64,000 bases of DNA from Norana najaformis. Lineage: Eukaryota > Annelida > Clitellata > Crassiclitellata > Hormogastridae. Positions 51,230 through 63,797 of this stretch are shown here, one piece after another (within the stretch, counting starts at the first letter, position 1; each line of letters opens with the position of its first letter). Location: the NCBI GenBank assembly GCA_964023275.1, contig OZ029914.1:51414530-51478529 (forward strand). The letters run 5' to 3'. A program made the position numbers and the translations under genes. Under the pieces are notes generated by a model. It searched no databases. It saw only the letters and a program-made list of their open reading frames with translations, and was not told the origin of the DNA.

Positions 51230-54100
51230 ATTTTTCCTATGAGAACAGGTGTATTGGAGAATACGTTATACTAAATAATATAGATATATATAATAATATA
51301 GATATATATATAATATGTTAGGTATATTTTTAAGCTATTCTGCAAAAACCAACGAATCCTTTCGCACGAACTCTAAAGTTCCAAAAAAGGACATGGTGTA
51401 AGAAAAATGGTGGCATATTTGCATTCGATTTCGTTTCGTTGCCCGACACCGTCCTTTTTGTGAACCATAAGCCGACATTTGATTGAATGTTATTGATGTT
51501 CAGGGTATGAATTATTGATTTCTGTGAATGTCTATTATATAACCAGACTTCTTAATAATTATAACGATATGATATATTCGCAGATTAGTATCACTTCCCC
51601 GTTTAGGCCAAACCTGGAACAGTAGCTGATTTTTCAGCACTAGCTTCATAGAAGCCTCCTTTCCCATATAGTCGAAGTCCAAGTTGGCCACGTCTGACAC
51701 AAATTTCGACCACAATAGGAGTTAATTTTTATTTAAGAAGAAATCAATTTCATACCAAATTACACAAGGTAGATCAATGAAACGTAATATCAAGCTACAG
51801 AACAAAGATTTATTTCATTACTACACTGGTCTCCAAATATCATGCCAATATCACACAGTCTATGTATGGTATGGTTATAAATTCTTAGTTATATTCCTAA
51901 AACTCAATATATCCATATTGCTAGACTCGCATGCCTGTAGAAATCATATATGTAGCCCAAGCCATAGATTTTTACGTGCCTTATTTATGAACGTGTTTAC
52001 CTGTGTAATTTTGCAGTAGTCTGTAGAGGGTGTGGATGAACGAGGATAGTTAGCGACGCCCAGTAAAATAGAAACCCTGCATAGGGCGATTATTTGTGAT
52101 CTGCCAACCGTGGACAAAAAGGCATTAAATGCATCGGCAGACAATGATATGACTTATTTACTCGACCCGTTTTTAGAAATGCGCATAGTGCTTATGAAAT
52201 TCCTTTTATCATTCAGTGCGAGTCTTTCATGTGCATTTCGCGCAAGTGAAGCAATATGGCAAGCACGTGTGAGGCACATGGGTTGAACAGTAGCCCTTGA
52301 GGCGAACTATGGTAGTTTGAGCCTCCCCCCCGTCTGATCACTGTGCGTGTACCTTGAGAGTCTTTAAGAATAAACACAATGACTCCTCTCTGACTTTTAT
52401 GATGCCACTGAATACGTATTTATCACGATGCAATCTCTTTTAGACAATAAGGCAGCACTTGATACGATGAACCACATTACCGTGCATGTTTTCAATGACG
52501 CCATTCTTTGGTTGGGAAAAACGATGCCCAGACTGGGTGGATTCTTAGTGTATAATAAATGAAAGTCTATAAATCGACCATGTCAACTCCCTCTTCTGAT
52601 CTTACGCCAAATCGGGGCAAAACATTTTTTCATTATGAATGATAGCCAACCAACTTGAACTTTTAAAGTTATTATATCTTATTTTCTGAGTTACAACACG
52701 GGATACAGTCTGTCGTCTGCTTTGATATTTCATAAAACTCAATACACTCGCTGTACCTGAACAACACAGCATTTATGGATATAAATTATATCGTATATCA
52801 TCTATCATAATCCGACATGTATCTTCTCCCGTCTATCATCGATTATCTCACAGAATCAAGAAACCCGTGTGTTTCTACAAGACGGTAGTAACTCAGGTTG
52901 TTGAAGCGATACAAATAGTTCATAGACCACAAAAATAACATCTTGCAAGCTGGCAATGCTATGAACAAACTGTGGCGGAAAACTAGTCGACGATGTAAGC
53001 TAGTCGTAAATAATGCAAGTAATACTGGGGCTCAGTGACAATAACGGCCATGTTGAAGCCTCGTAGAGTTTCGTGCAGACCAAACTGTATTAACCATCAA
53101 TGTCATCGAGGCTGATTTTATAAATCGACATGCAATCAGGAGAATATATAATAATTGGCACAAAATCAGTCGACATTAGCAACAAAACAACGTTCAATTT
53201 TGAACCAACTTTGATCTGATAAGGTACGGGTTTCATTTAAAGCAGTTGGATGACATTCAAGCAAGTTTCCAGATTACGAATTTATTTAACCAAATTCAAT
53301 TCCAGACCACTGAGGATCAAAATCAATACAGTGATAGTCATGGCGATCGTCAATACGCGAGCACATCATCTGCTCAATACTGACAGTCAATGTTAGAAAC
53401 ACTATTAGGTCATCTGTTACATTCACAACCAGAATGCAATTCCTGAAGCAGTTTAACCTTATATTGGAAGCTTGTCATTTATCAAGTTATTATCAACCAA
53501 CGTCTCATAAAAGCGATTATAGAAAAACTTCGATCAAAATACAGAAACTAAAGCATTACTGACTGTTTTTTTTATAACATATAAGAATGCAGAACCTTTA
53601 ACTGTATTCAGACTTGCACCCGATTTCGTGTTATTACTATTATCACTGCTATTGTTGTTATTACTATATGGGCATTTAATCTTCACGGTTCTTGTAAACT
53701 AGGCTGTCACAGGCTTGCTCAAAACGACCCTGCGACAGGATATCAATTGCGCTGAGCAATACTTATTGTGAGTGAAGGATTGCTGAAGTATTACTTATTG
53801 TGAGTGAAAGATTGATCAAGGTCCCTACACAGTAACCGGCTCGAACCCGTACTCCCCGCGATACAAGCCATATGATCTAACCAATCTGCTACCGTGCCCA
53901 AAACTATTGTGTAGACTTGGTTCTATATTTAGCATAAACCATAACTAATTGGATTCATGCGCATTCATAGTCTAAATCTGAACGCATCATAAGCGTGTAT
54001 TCGTCATACCAATATAAATGTTGCAACAAGGAAGTTATAGCTGTTGCTTTATATACTCAAAAGTTTCTCTGTATGCACATTTTAAAGCCAGAAACATAAA
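51230..54100. other. Intergenic DNA with tRNA-like piece, otherwise nothing recognised
   Basis: Includes a TA-rich patch at 51275-51320 and a tRNA-like piece at about 53850-53905 (separate entry). The short open frames have no motif or splice support. Confidence 0.4.
53845..53905 (-). repeat. tRNA-like SINE head, minus strand
   Basis: The reverse complement reads GGTAGCAGATTGGTTAGATC (A-box region) and ends with GGGTTCGAGCC (B box) at the expected distance. Flanks do not form an acceptor stem. Confidence 0.55.
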
Positions 54101-54135
54101 GAAAGAGGAAGGCATAGATCGTCTTTGAAACTGTC

Positions 54136-54235
54136 GCCCAAATGTATTTGGGCGATGATTAAGGACCTTCAAGTTGGCTTCATTGGGCCCTTAGCCTCTG
54201 ACAAAAGCCGGGCGTAAAATTGACGCCCAGCACTG
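54136..54235. other. Two GC-rich inverted repeats
   Basis: The arms TCGCCCAAAT and ATTTGGGCGA, separated by two bases, form a near-perfect palindrome at about 54136-54157. About 50 bases on, GGGCGT and ACGCCC flank a seven-base loop. These could be hairpins of an unidentified element or RNA. Confidence 0.5.
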
Positions 54236-54504
54236 TGACAAATGAAGTTGGGCAAAGACAGACAATGGATGCTAACAATTCACTCAGTCAGTTGGTAAGG
54301 CGATATTATTAAATATATTTAAATCTTGGAAGTTGTTCCATGCCATCTTCATTTGCAGCTCGCGCGTTACTCGGGTGTCGGTTGAATATCTAAAGGCACA
54401 AAGTTCGGTCTGTAGATGAACCTAACTGGACGACTGTCGGCATCGTTCCTAGTGTATGCCGTTCGATGCTCAATGTGACTGGTCTTCCCTTGATCCTTTC
54501 TTTT

Positions 54505-54640
54505 TTCTCATATCGTCTTCGTCGTCATCATCGCCATCATTATTGTCGTCGTCATTATCATAGCCAACAGTATTGTCGTCATCATGACCATCATTACCAT
54601 CACCACCATCACCATTTTCATTTTCATTATTATTATCTCA
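54505..54640. repeat. Imperfect CAT/CGT trinucleotide repeat
   Basis: Runs of TCATCATCG and CACCATCACC units. The Met-rich and His-rich frames here come from the repeat. Confidence 0.85.
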
Positions 54641-54984
54641 GTGGCCGATCCTCCGAAGATTCGAATCCATTCAGCTTCGACTCCTAGAATTTCGCGAGAT
54701 TTGTAGCTCACCGTTATCTCTATAAAAGGCACAAAGTCTTTCGATTTTCTAATGATTGCAAATAGGCTTATATTCTTCGTCCATTGATGCTAATCTGACT
54801 GCAGTTTTATGCAGAAATAACACAACAAAGAGTATTCAGAAAGAAGTGCAAACGCACAAAATGAACGCAGTGAATAACAGAAGTTTCGACTTAGACGTGT
54901 GCTTATCATTGATGACAGCCAATTGAGTTCACTTGTGAGAAACGCCGTAGATAAAATTTCAGCAATACACATTGCGTAGGTGTA

Positions 54985-55050
54985 TGCTGGTACATACATA
55001 CACACATACATGCATACATATATACATACAAAAATACATGCATACAAACA
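54985..55050. repeat. (ACAT)n simple repeat
   Basis: Imperfect tetranucleotide run of CATACATACAC and TACATGCATAC units. Confidence 0.85.
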
Positions 55051-55220
55051 TGCGGCTTGAGTTCCTCAGTTTGTCCCTTCCGCAGTTTCGCAAGCGCCTG
55101 GTCTGTATTATTTGAGTGGTCTCACTGGTTCGGGTCGGGAGCGCCTCTGATGAGTATATTCTTGAAGTGGCGTTTTATAAATGTCAGATTACAATTACAA
55201 TACAATTACAATACAAACAT
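55050..55220 (+). mobile_element. CR1/L2-like LINE 3' end with ATTACA tail
   Basis: Contains the C-terminal motif around FRSFASAWSVLFEW, then GGGAGCGCCTCTGATGAG and TTTATAAATGTCAG, ending in a tail of ATTACAATTACAATAC units. It shares this 3' end with 55590-55825 and, more weakly, with the LINE ending near 50090. Confidence 0.65.
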
Positions 55221-55589
55221 ACAATCGTACCGTGGCTTTTTGGTTAACAGTGCATCAGGACTTCAACAATGATGTTATTAAGAAGAAAGAACAGACAGTT
55301 CTATAGTACAAGTCTCTCCTGAACGAGCCAATGAAAGGATTGTCATCAAATCTTTGGTGAAACCAACCATCTTCAATCGGAGATCTTGTCAAAACCAGCT
55401 CAAGGACGCCAAGAAATTCGCTCAGTTCATCGGTCATGCATTTTACAGGGGCACTGGACAGCGCTATAGAAGTCTTTAGATTAGATCAAAGTTCGTTCTA
55501 AACATCGCTGGATGTACGATCGGGTTCGAATTGTTATTGTAGGGCACAGTAATCGAAAAAAATTCAATGTCTTTTATTTCGATTTTTAT

Positions 55590-55825
55590 GACGCTAAGCA
55601 GACATTCTTGCCCCATTCTTCGCCTACGTTGGTCCCACTTGCTGGAATCGTCTCCCTCAAGAATTGCGACTTGAGCTCCTTTCTCTACCCCTCTCAGTGT
55701 TCCGTAGGCGCCTGAAGACTGTACTCTTTAACAGTGATTTTACTCCTACGGGTCGGAAGCACCTCTGTTGAGTTTATCCTCTAAAAGGCGCTTTGTAAAT
55801 CTCAAATTACAATCACAATTACAAA
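55590..55825 (+). mobile_element. CR1/L2-like LINE 3' end with ATTACA tail (second copy)
   Basis: Contains WNRLPQEL-like sequence (CTGGAATCGTCTCCCTCAAG), then GGTCGGAAGCACCTCTG, GGCGCTTTGTAAATCTCA and a tail ATTACAATCACAATTACA. It belongs to the same family as 55050-55220. Confidence 0.65.
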
Positions 55826-56080
55826 GTTGTCTGTAAGACCTTGTAATTTTCGTAGTTAAGATTTAAAATGTATACATAACAACGTCACCATTGCACTGCA
55901 TATTAATTGGTTGCCCTAATTAAGCGGGACTATGGTTCCTTCTGGGTCTACCGCTTGTTCCTGATAACCTGACAATGTTTCATGTCAAATGTGTATATTG
56001 ATTGTTGTTAATTTCTTTTTTTTGGATCAATAAAGGAAACGAATAAGAGGTTGATACATTCGTCCTTGTGGGTTTCCTTA

Positions 56081-56158
56081 TGGCCTTCCAATCTGGCCTT
56101 CCAATCTGGCCTTCCAATCTGGCCTTCCAATCTGGCCTTCCGATCTGGCCTTCCGAAG
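56081..56158. repeat. 13-bp minisatellite, about six copies
   Basis: Unit TGGCCTTCCAATC, with the last copies changed to TGGCCTTCCGATC. The reading frames that span it on both strands are products of the repeat. Confidence 0.92.
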
Positions 56159-56199
56159 GGCATTGCAATAAGGAAAACTAGACTGTTAGCGTCGAATGA

Positions 56200-57730
56200 A
56201 CACATTATATCAATTAGAGTCATCTACTGCATTACAGCATACACGAATGCACGAAAACAACAAAATAATGCGTGAATAAGTCCATAGATCAATAATTAAT
56301 TTTTATTAAGCGAGAAGAATTCAACTGACGCAAAACTGGCATCGAGACAGAGTTACAGTCACGTGTAAAGATACCATAAACATCGGGGAATGTGATGCCT
56401 GGTTTTGATGTCGTTTCTCGGTAAAGCAACGCCCTCTGTTGATATTAAACAATATTCAAACTCGTTGCAAGAATATGTCGACTCATGTTGAAGATACCCT
56501 ATGCAAAATCACGCAATGCAATAAAATCCGGCTGAAAGCAACGACGTTCCAAACAGCCTTTGCCGCCCATATTATAATCAGACTGTTGCTTAGATCATCG
56601 GCATTACCGGGCCATAAGTCAACGTCAGCTTGCTAGACGAATCTTTCTCGCATTCATAACCATTTAATTGGATTTTTATGCCCTTAAAATGACGTCACTG
56701 ATGGCAATGTTCGGGGAGAAAAACACGTGCGAACAATCTGTGTTGTTTTTGTTTACAGTGGTTAAGGCCCTAAGAGCAAAAATAATGAGAAACATGTTGT
56801 TCAGATGGCATAAAATGCCACTTGCTGACACGAAGCCCATTTCTGATGCTTAATATCGATGGAAATTTTTAGGCTTCATTCCTAGACAGAAGATCGACGA
56901 GAGCATCCAGGCATTTTCCATCCAAGCAGTAAAATCTATTTCATGAATTGATTTTTACATTCGTATGCTTTTTACTAAAAACATTTGAAGTAATGATTCC
57001 TCGAAAGTGCCTAACAGTTTAAAGCGATTTACCTCAGTCCAAATTTCAGCAAACTGCAACATAATTTTTAATCAAGATCAGTTCTGTAACCCAGCCCCGA
57101 TAAGCATTCATGCCTGTGAAGTGTTAAAGGCTTGATTTTTCTTAGCCCTGTCACCGCCTTCTTAAGGGCGGATGATCAGCCCTGTCCCTCGCTACCTGGT
57201 ATTACCATCGACAGTGTACGGTCAGTGTACTCATCTAAAACCGAGTTAGCTCTGGCGCTCTAGTGAATCAGAATTCTGTAAACAATTTACTGTCATGGCG
57301 AGAATTAGAACTCCGACGTCAGGGCTAACAGTGGAGCATGTTACCAGCAATGCCATCGCGCCTCTTAATGTTCAATAAAGAATGGTATTATATCATACGG
57401 CATGATTTCCAATTTTCAAATTATTGTAATGCGATGTAATGGGCATATGACTTTAGTCAAGACGAAAACAGTTTCTCCACTGATGGATCAAGTTCAGCTT
57501 TTCTCACAGTTACACTTGAAGTCCGTTTGAGTAGCTAATAATTCGCGAACTGTCTTGGCTTTCGCTTTATCTGCATTACGCGATGCCAGGCCTAATCCAT
57601 TACATATCAACATTCTGTAATAAACCGGTGCAAACCCGAAGTGGGAACGAATCTGAGTTTAATTTTCGCCATCGAGCTACTGTAGATTCGTTTGTCTTCG
57701 TGTTTGCAAAAGTTTAGCGCAACTTTAATA
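56200..57730. other. Intergenic DNA with one tRNA-like piece
   Basis: The only recognisable item is the tRNA-like piece at about 57300-57362 (separate entry). No gene is supported. Confidence 0.4.
57296..57366 (-). repeat. tRNA-like SINE head, minus strand
   Basis: The reverse complement reads GCGATGGCATTGCTGGTAAC (A-box region), then GGAGTTCTAATTCTCGCC (B-box like). Confidence 0.45.
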
Positions 57731-57959
57731 GCGAACAATTGACAGCAAGAGTGACGGCACAACCAAACAATACCACGGACCACCATCCACGCAACGGCGA
57801 TAAAATCGAGAAATGCAAAGCAAATATAGGCGACGAAGACCGCACAAGCACAATGAAAGGCAAACAACAACATCAAATGCAGTCATATATCCACCGACAA
57901 CAGAAAATGAAAAACAACAACTATTACAACGACAACACAAACACAGAGAGAGCATTATT

Positions 57960-58255
57960 TGGTTAACCGCCAGCAACTAATCAGTCACCAGCAACAAGTC
58001 CAGTAGTAACAGATAGCGAAGCAGAAACAACTATGTTGGATTCAAACACATCTAATCAAATCAGCATCACCAATACAAACAGAGACCGCCAGCGAAGAAG
58101 AAACAGTCATTCTAGCTTCAACTACATCGAATCCTTCACCAATACTAAAGTAGCTACTAAGTTGCTACTAAAATAGCAACAACCAGTTAAAAAGAAACAA
58201 CTACTCTATCTTACACTCAGCTACATCGACTCATTTACTGAACGCTTAAATGGAC
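57960..58255 (+). pseudogene. Possible relic of a Ser/Thr-rich stalk sequence
   Basis: Readings PATNQSPATSPVVTDSEAE, then in another frame TETASEEETVILASTTS, then KETTTLSYTQLH resemble diverged, tandem Ser/Thr/Glu-rich units of about 65 bases broken by frameshifts and stops. It could be a dead stalk exon of a receptor paralogue, or simply low-complexity DNA. Confidence 0.25.
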
Positions 58256-58436
58256 ACAAAGCGGGGAAAGATATTTCATATTTAACCATGTACAGCGTTC
58301 TTTCGCCTGCCTCGGTAGTCTATGGGGCTATATAAATCATCTTATAATAAGCATAATAGAAATACTAACACTGAGGTAGAACTTAATGAAGAATATTATT
58401 CTTTTCATCATAGATTATTAGTGGATTTCAGTTTAG

Positions 58437-58781
58437 ATGACAAATCTGGGACGTTGGGAAGCTGTTAGCATTGGTCGGGAAAGATATTGTAGTTCTTCAG
58501 AGACAGCATTCTATTTTTTTGAAAGTTTTGAAAGTTTAACTAGTCTACTCTATGTGTTAATTAAGTCTGGAATGAACTTTAGAAAAACCAATCGTGACGT
58601 CAAAAGTCATTCAGTATCAATGGATATTAAAATGGAATTTGGTGCGAAGTTGAGCCTACTTGATTGGACTGTTTATAAGAAGAGGAAATCACAAGATCAA
58701 CGTTTGCAGAAAACGCCTACTGCAGAAGCAGAACTCTCAAATGATCTTACTTTCATAAAATTCACAAGGAACTCATTTTGA
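58437..58781 (+). other. 114-codon open frame, unsupported
   Basis: The frame starts with ATG and contains no recognised motif, signal peptide or splice context. In AT-rich intergenic DNA of this length such a frame can arise by chance. Confidence 0.12.
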
Positions 58782-59243
58782 CCTTCGAAAAGTCATAAAT
58801 TTAGCTAAAACACAAGCAGACGTTACCGCAATCACAACTTAACATATATACACCAAATAAATACCAAATGAATAAATATAAATACGGATAAGCCCAACAC
58901 ATAATGAACAAACACAGAAGTTCATGAAAGTATTTCTAATTCTTTTATCTGGCCTCGATTCAAAAGGAGAACAATTCATAAACTGCCCATGATAGCTTGA
59001 CACACCTGTCTAAGCTTTAGTCTACACCTTACGTTCACTCTCTTGAATGACCTACCTAAGCTACTCCCAGTACGAGAGACCTAAGCAGTAATCAAGAGCA
59101 AAAATCTTCATGCATAAGTCCGTATACTATTTGGCAGCTTTAAAATGTCTGTAGAGATTACTTATTTCAGTTTGAATGATGTGAGATTTCTATTCAGCTG
59201 TTGAATTTCTTTTGCTGCGCTCACTTCAGCCAGGAGATCTGTC

Positions 59244-59395
59244 TCATATTGTATTGTATTAGAGTGTATTGCATTGCATTGCGTTATATTGCGTTGTATC
59301 ATGTTGTATTATATTGCATGGCATTATATCGTATTGCATTGGAATGGGACGCATTGCATTGTATCGTATTGCAAAATACACCAAGAGAACATCGA
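59244..59395. repeat. Imperfect (ATTGC/ATTGT)n repeat
   Basis: Pentanucleotide-like run of TATTGCATTGCATTGC and TTGTATT units. Confidence 0.85.
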
Positions 59396-59399
59396 TTGA

Positions 59400-61600
59400 T
59401 GTCTTAGGCTTTATGATAACGACGCTGTAGAAAGTCAATTAGTATTACATTACATTGTAGTGCTAAAGGCATGTAGTGCCTCTTGAGAAACAATCTACTC
59501 AAAAGCATCACTTCTGGTATAACAGCTCCGCAATTATCATCCATTGTGTGTCGCTGTTATTCGGGTGATACATGTACAGCTATCATGCGGGGATCATGCG
59601 GGGTCCAGAATTGCAACTTGTCTCGAAAGACGACAGAATCGGAGGTAATTCTGGCCTAAACAGCTGAGAGGCACTTCAGGGGAACACTTGTTTCACAATC
59701 TAGTCCTGTAAGAAAGTGTGGCATTGTTTTGTAGATTTATATATTCGACTTAAAGTGTTTGTGGAGACACACGATTAGAAAAGACTCGACTAGTGTTGGA
59801 GACTTCGTATATTTACTGATACACACAAGCCATTTATGTATGACGTGTATTAATGGATTTTTTTGCGCCGGGTTCAAGAAATAGCAATTGCAATTGATTG
59901 ATTTATAAACGTGTTTGCTTGGCTAGCGGCATATACTCAGGGCGTGGAGGGAAAGCTATTGTCACCCGGAATTTCTGGCATAGTATTAATTTTGGCTGCA
60001 AGTTGTGTTGGTAGGTGGTCGTCTGACAAGAGACCCGCAACGCGCATCAAGGGGCATCAGTTTGTCTCAGAGCCCTGTTTTGTACTGTGTCTACTCACTG
60101 TTCAATTCCTTTCACCACAAGGCAGTCATTTTATTGAAGCAACGTGAGAAAGCAGTTTGCAAACTTAGGGGAGGCACAAATATCGCGAAACACAGTCCGG
60201 TCTTTTTATGCATTGGAGGAGTTGCTATTTACCAACAACAAAGAAGGGGCGTCGGCCGTAACACTCATGACTTCGTCATTCATCGGCTCCATGCGGGTGT
60301 GGTATCTCTAAATTCATGTTTAGTACACGTGCAATGAGTCAATGATCGGAATCTGCTGTGTGCTTAACCTGTAAATAGACATATGACATTTGACAAACAT
60401 ACCATTTTCAACTTCCTCCTATTTGTTGCAACACAGGCCGGTAACCCACTTGAAATTCAAAAACTGATGAATATTCATAATGCAATAGTGTTTTTCGATT
60501 AGTTAGCTTTTTGTTAGCCATCGAATAATCAGAAATCTACAGTTTTCAGTATAACTTCGATAATTTCTTATAACCAACTCCGATAATGTTTCTAGAGCAA
60601 TTTGGGTGAAAAAGATGAAACCACTTTTAATGTAGAACCTTTTTGAGGTCCCAAAATCTAATTGAAACATTCAGTTGATTAGAGGGATCAACCTGAAAGG
60701 GGCAAAATTGAAATGCTGAATATCAGATTTAAAACAGTGGACGGATTGCTTGTAAAAGGCATATTAATGTTGCGTGTTGTTGTTCAGGTATATTCACGTC
60801 ACACTTTCGTGCTTACAATTGAAAACAAGCCGAAATGAATAGGCGCCGGAAAGAGATGACCTAGTTCTTCAATTTGCTCAACCTGGGTTGAAAACAACTC
60901 CACCTGAAGGCCTGCTGTGTTCATATTGTTATAATTTCACATAACGTATGGGCGGTGTCTCAGTGTGCCTCGTTCTCTTGAGTTCACAGATTCAATATGA
61001 AGTCTCAGCATACAATGGCTATTGTTATCTATTAAACGTGCCCACTTGAATGCAAAGATCATGTTTCCAAATACCTGGCGACCTTCAAAAACAAGATTTC
61101 AAACCTATTTTTCATAAATTAAAATTTTGCAAATTATTGCATGACAATTCCCTATTGCTTTCAGCATCTGTTTCTTCTGTCTCTTCCCACAGAACCGATC
61201 CCGCGTTTCGGATACCTTAAAGTTGCGTAGTTAACCACCACTAATTGTTAACATTACAAGATACAGTTATCGGGCAATTTGGATGAAAAAGTTGAAAGTT
61301 CCCCACTTTTTTAGACTATTTCACATTAAAGATACGTTTTTCTTTAGCGCATATTTTTCATCGTCTGCAACTCTGACTGTACAAATTCACTGCTGTTTGT
61401 AATAAGAAATCTTTTATGTTCACGATTAAAATTAACACACGGTTTATCAAGCCTGATATTAGAGAGTTGGGCACAGGATATTGAATAAGATAAGTAAGAT
61501 TTCAAATTGTTTGTTCATAAGCAAGACTTCATAATAACTATTTGTTAATAAGGTTTCTTTCAGAAAAAGAAAACAATCAGACGAGTATTACTTAAGTGTC
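59400..61600. other. Intergenic DNA, nothing recognised
   Basis: No domain, RNA gene or element motif was seen. Frames near 59911-60337 lack any supporting feature. Confidence 0.4.
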
Positions 61601-61606
61601 TTAACT

Positions 61607-61662
61607 ACATGCATACATACATACATACATGTATACATACATGCGTGCATACATACATACTT
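61607..61662. repeat. (ACAT)n simple repeat
   Basis: Tetranucleotide run of CATACATACATACATAC with a few changes. Confidence 0.9.
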
Positions 61663-61769
61663 TTTCGGACTTCAGAATAAATATACGCACCAAAATGTGT
61701 GCACCAGCACTTAAATATAATACCTATTAACATATACACTTAATCATAATCGTAAGCGCATGATTAATA

Positions 61770-62130
61770 CAGTGTCCTACGAAAGCAAAGTCGCGGTAAC
61801 CAGCTTATTCACGGGCGCTCGATCAAAAACAGAGATAGACAGGAAGGATCAGAATCGATCGGTTCCAGGTCAAGATCCAAGAGGCAGGCAGGCAAACGGA
61901 TGGTGTTTGAGACTGGGTAGGTAGGACAGATAGGGAGAAGAAGAGGAATCAGGATATGATCTGCGGAAGAGGAATGTTTCAGTTTAGAGTGGAAGACCTG
62001 CCCGCAGATTGCACGGGGTGAAGTGTTGAGAGTTCATAGGATGGCTCAGATAATTGTCGTAATTCTGCTGGGAGGTTATTGAATGCTGATGTCTTGTGTC
62101 TGTTTCTTCTGATGCCATAGAAGTAGATAG
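61770..62130 (-). mobile_element. LINE 3' fragment, copy of 1340-2110 family
   Basis: Shares long stretches with 1405-1710, such as CCAGCTTATTCAC, GGTCAAGATCCA, GGAATCAGGATA, GGTGAAGTGTTG and GTCGTAATTCTG, in the same orientation. It is diverged and has small indels. Confidence 0.7.
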
Positions 62131-62139
62131 ATTAAGTAG

Positions 62140-63740
62140 GACAAAGTAAACAAGTAATTTGAGGGTCAACCTTACGATCAGATGTGCATTTTCTTTACGC
62201 GGTGCATAGTTCTTGGTCTTCGTCGCTGTGATTCAAAGTGAAATTGACTTTTTCAGTTATACCGAACCGATAGCAACTTTTAGTTCTTCTCTGTTGAGTA
62301 GCAGGTTCTTGCACGTGCAGACTTTTTCTTAGTTTCAAATGCAAACTATAGAAATGATTGGTATAATTGTTGTTATTGTAAACAAGAGTGAACATTGTTC
62401 AAGATTCTGATGGTTTAAGTTCGATAAAAAAAAGTCAAAGTTGCATTGGGTAGTTTAAGAATAATTTCAGAAGAAAAATAGATCCTGGATTATATTAATC
62501 TTTTATTTTTACTAAGTTAGTCTAGTAATTCTTATGACAATGCACTATCAGTGTCCAACAATAATTGGTTGACAATTTAGATCTTTATACGATGTACTGA
62601 TATTACTCTAGTTTATTAGCACAGGACCGCCATAGATATGATTTTGAGAAATGGTTTCTAACACCACAGAAGGGGTTGTCGCAAAGTTTTGGAAGCTATA
62701 CAACGCGACTAGGAATGTTTGTTGAAAGCATAGAACCCCATAGCTAAGGGCAAACAAAACAATACTCCTGCCATACAGTACTCTTCATATGTTCACCCAT
62801 ATTTGGGTCGCAAAACAGTTCAACAGAAAAATGAACCTTTGTCTTTCTAAATACAGTAGAATCTGGCCAGTCAGGCATAGTGGCTCCATGCAGTGGGCTC
62901 TAAGAAAGGGCTGCGTATGGAGCGCATAAAACAAAACTTAGTGAACCAAAAGCTTTAAGTGAAGCGATCGTTGTCAAAAATCACGCGTGTTGTCATATTT
63001 CTGTCAGTGTCATGGGCCTGGCTATTTCACATTATAGCTTGGACTATAAATATTTACATCAAGCGTACAACTGATTTAATGGCCGGGTTGTAATTCGCCC
63101 GACAAAAACGCGAAGCAGAGCAACGACTGTACAGTCAACAGTAAATAATAAAGCAAACGACGCCTTTTGACTTGGCGAATGCGTTGCAGTTAACCTACGC
63201 TGCTGATACGATTTTGGCATTTCTGAAAAGGCTTTGAACACTGTTTTTAACTTTCAGATTATATAATTTACGAAGGTAAAAATTGCTATTGTTTTACTAG
63301 TCGACATTCAAAATAAGATATAGATGAACTGAAATTTCGTTTTCAGGAATTTTTTCCAAAACACTTAATTATCAAATCTAAACAGCATAACTGGCGTTGT
63401 TTCGTAGCTAGTCGGTAGACTTATTCATAATGAATTATGATGCGTAGATATCTTCCAAGTAATAGCGCTGAGCTCTTTTCCAATAATTTTGAAGCGATTA
63501 CTTTCGGATTTTGACAAGTCGATTTATGCTACTTAATATGTTGCGCTAGATTGCTGTTTTCCTGCTTTGCTGCAAGGCCTACTTTGTGGTGCCAAATGTA
63601 AAACTATAACCTTGTTCCTTGCAAGCTATTTGCTCTGACTTTCAACTTTAGTTTCTTTCTTATGTCTGCACAGTGAAAAGGCGATATCAACGGAAATTCT
63701 GAGCACTGGAACTTAATCCGTCTGACTGACGGCTATAACA
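62140..63740. other. Region upstream of the next gene
   Basis: AT-rich, no supported reading frame or element. It should contain the promoter of the gene starting at 63746, but I see no clear TATA box or initiator. Confidence 0.4.
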
Positions 63741-63745
63741 GAAAA

Positions 63746-63797
63746 ATGTTACTTAAAGTGGCATTCATTCTGCTTTTATTCGCCTTCTTAGAGAAGG
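63746..63797 (+). CDS. Signal-peptide first exon of a downstream gene
   Basis: ATG opens a 17-codon leader, MLLKVAFILLLFAFLEK, with a basic Lys near the start and a hydrophobic core. It runs directly into the donor GGTAAGT at 63797-63798 in phase 1. A short signal-peptide exon ending in phase 1 is the usual start of secreted or membrane proteins made of phase-1 Ig exons, and it would splice in frame to exons such as V1-V4. I infer a neighbouring paralogue of the receptor on the same strand. The following exons lie outside the window (none is seen by 64000). Confidence 0.6.

Noticed and set aside
56008..56275. Frames with GRPDWKARLE or LAFQSGLPIWPSN repeats
   Set aside because: They are readings of a 13-bp minisatellite, with no start context or flanking domains.
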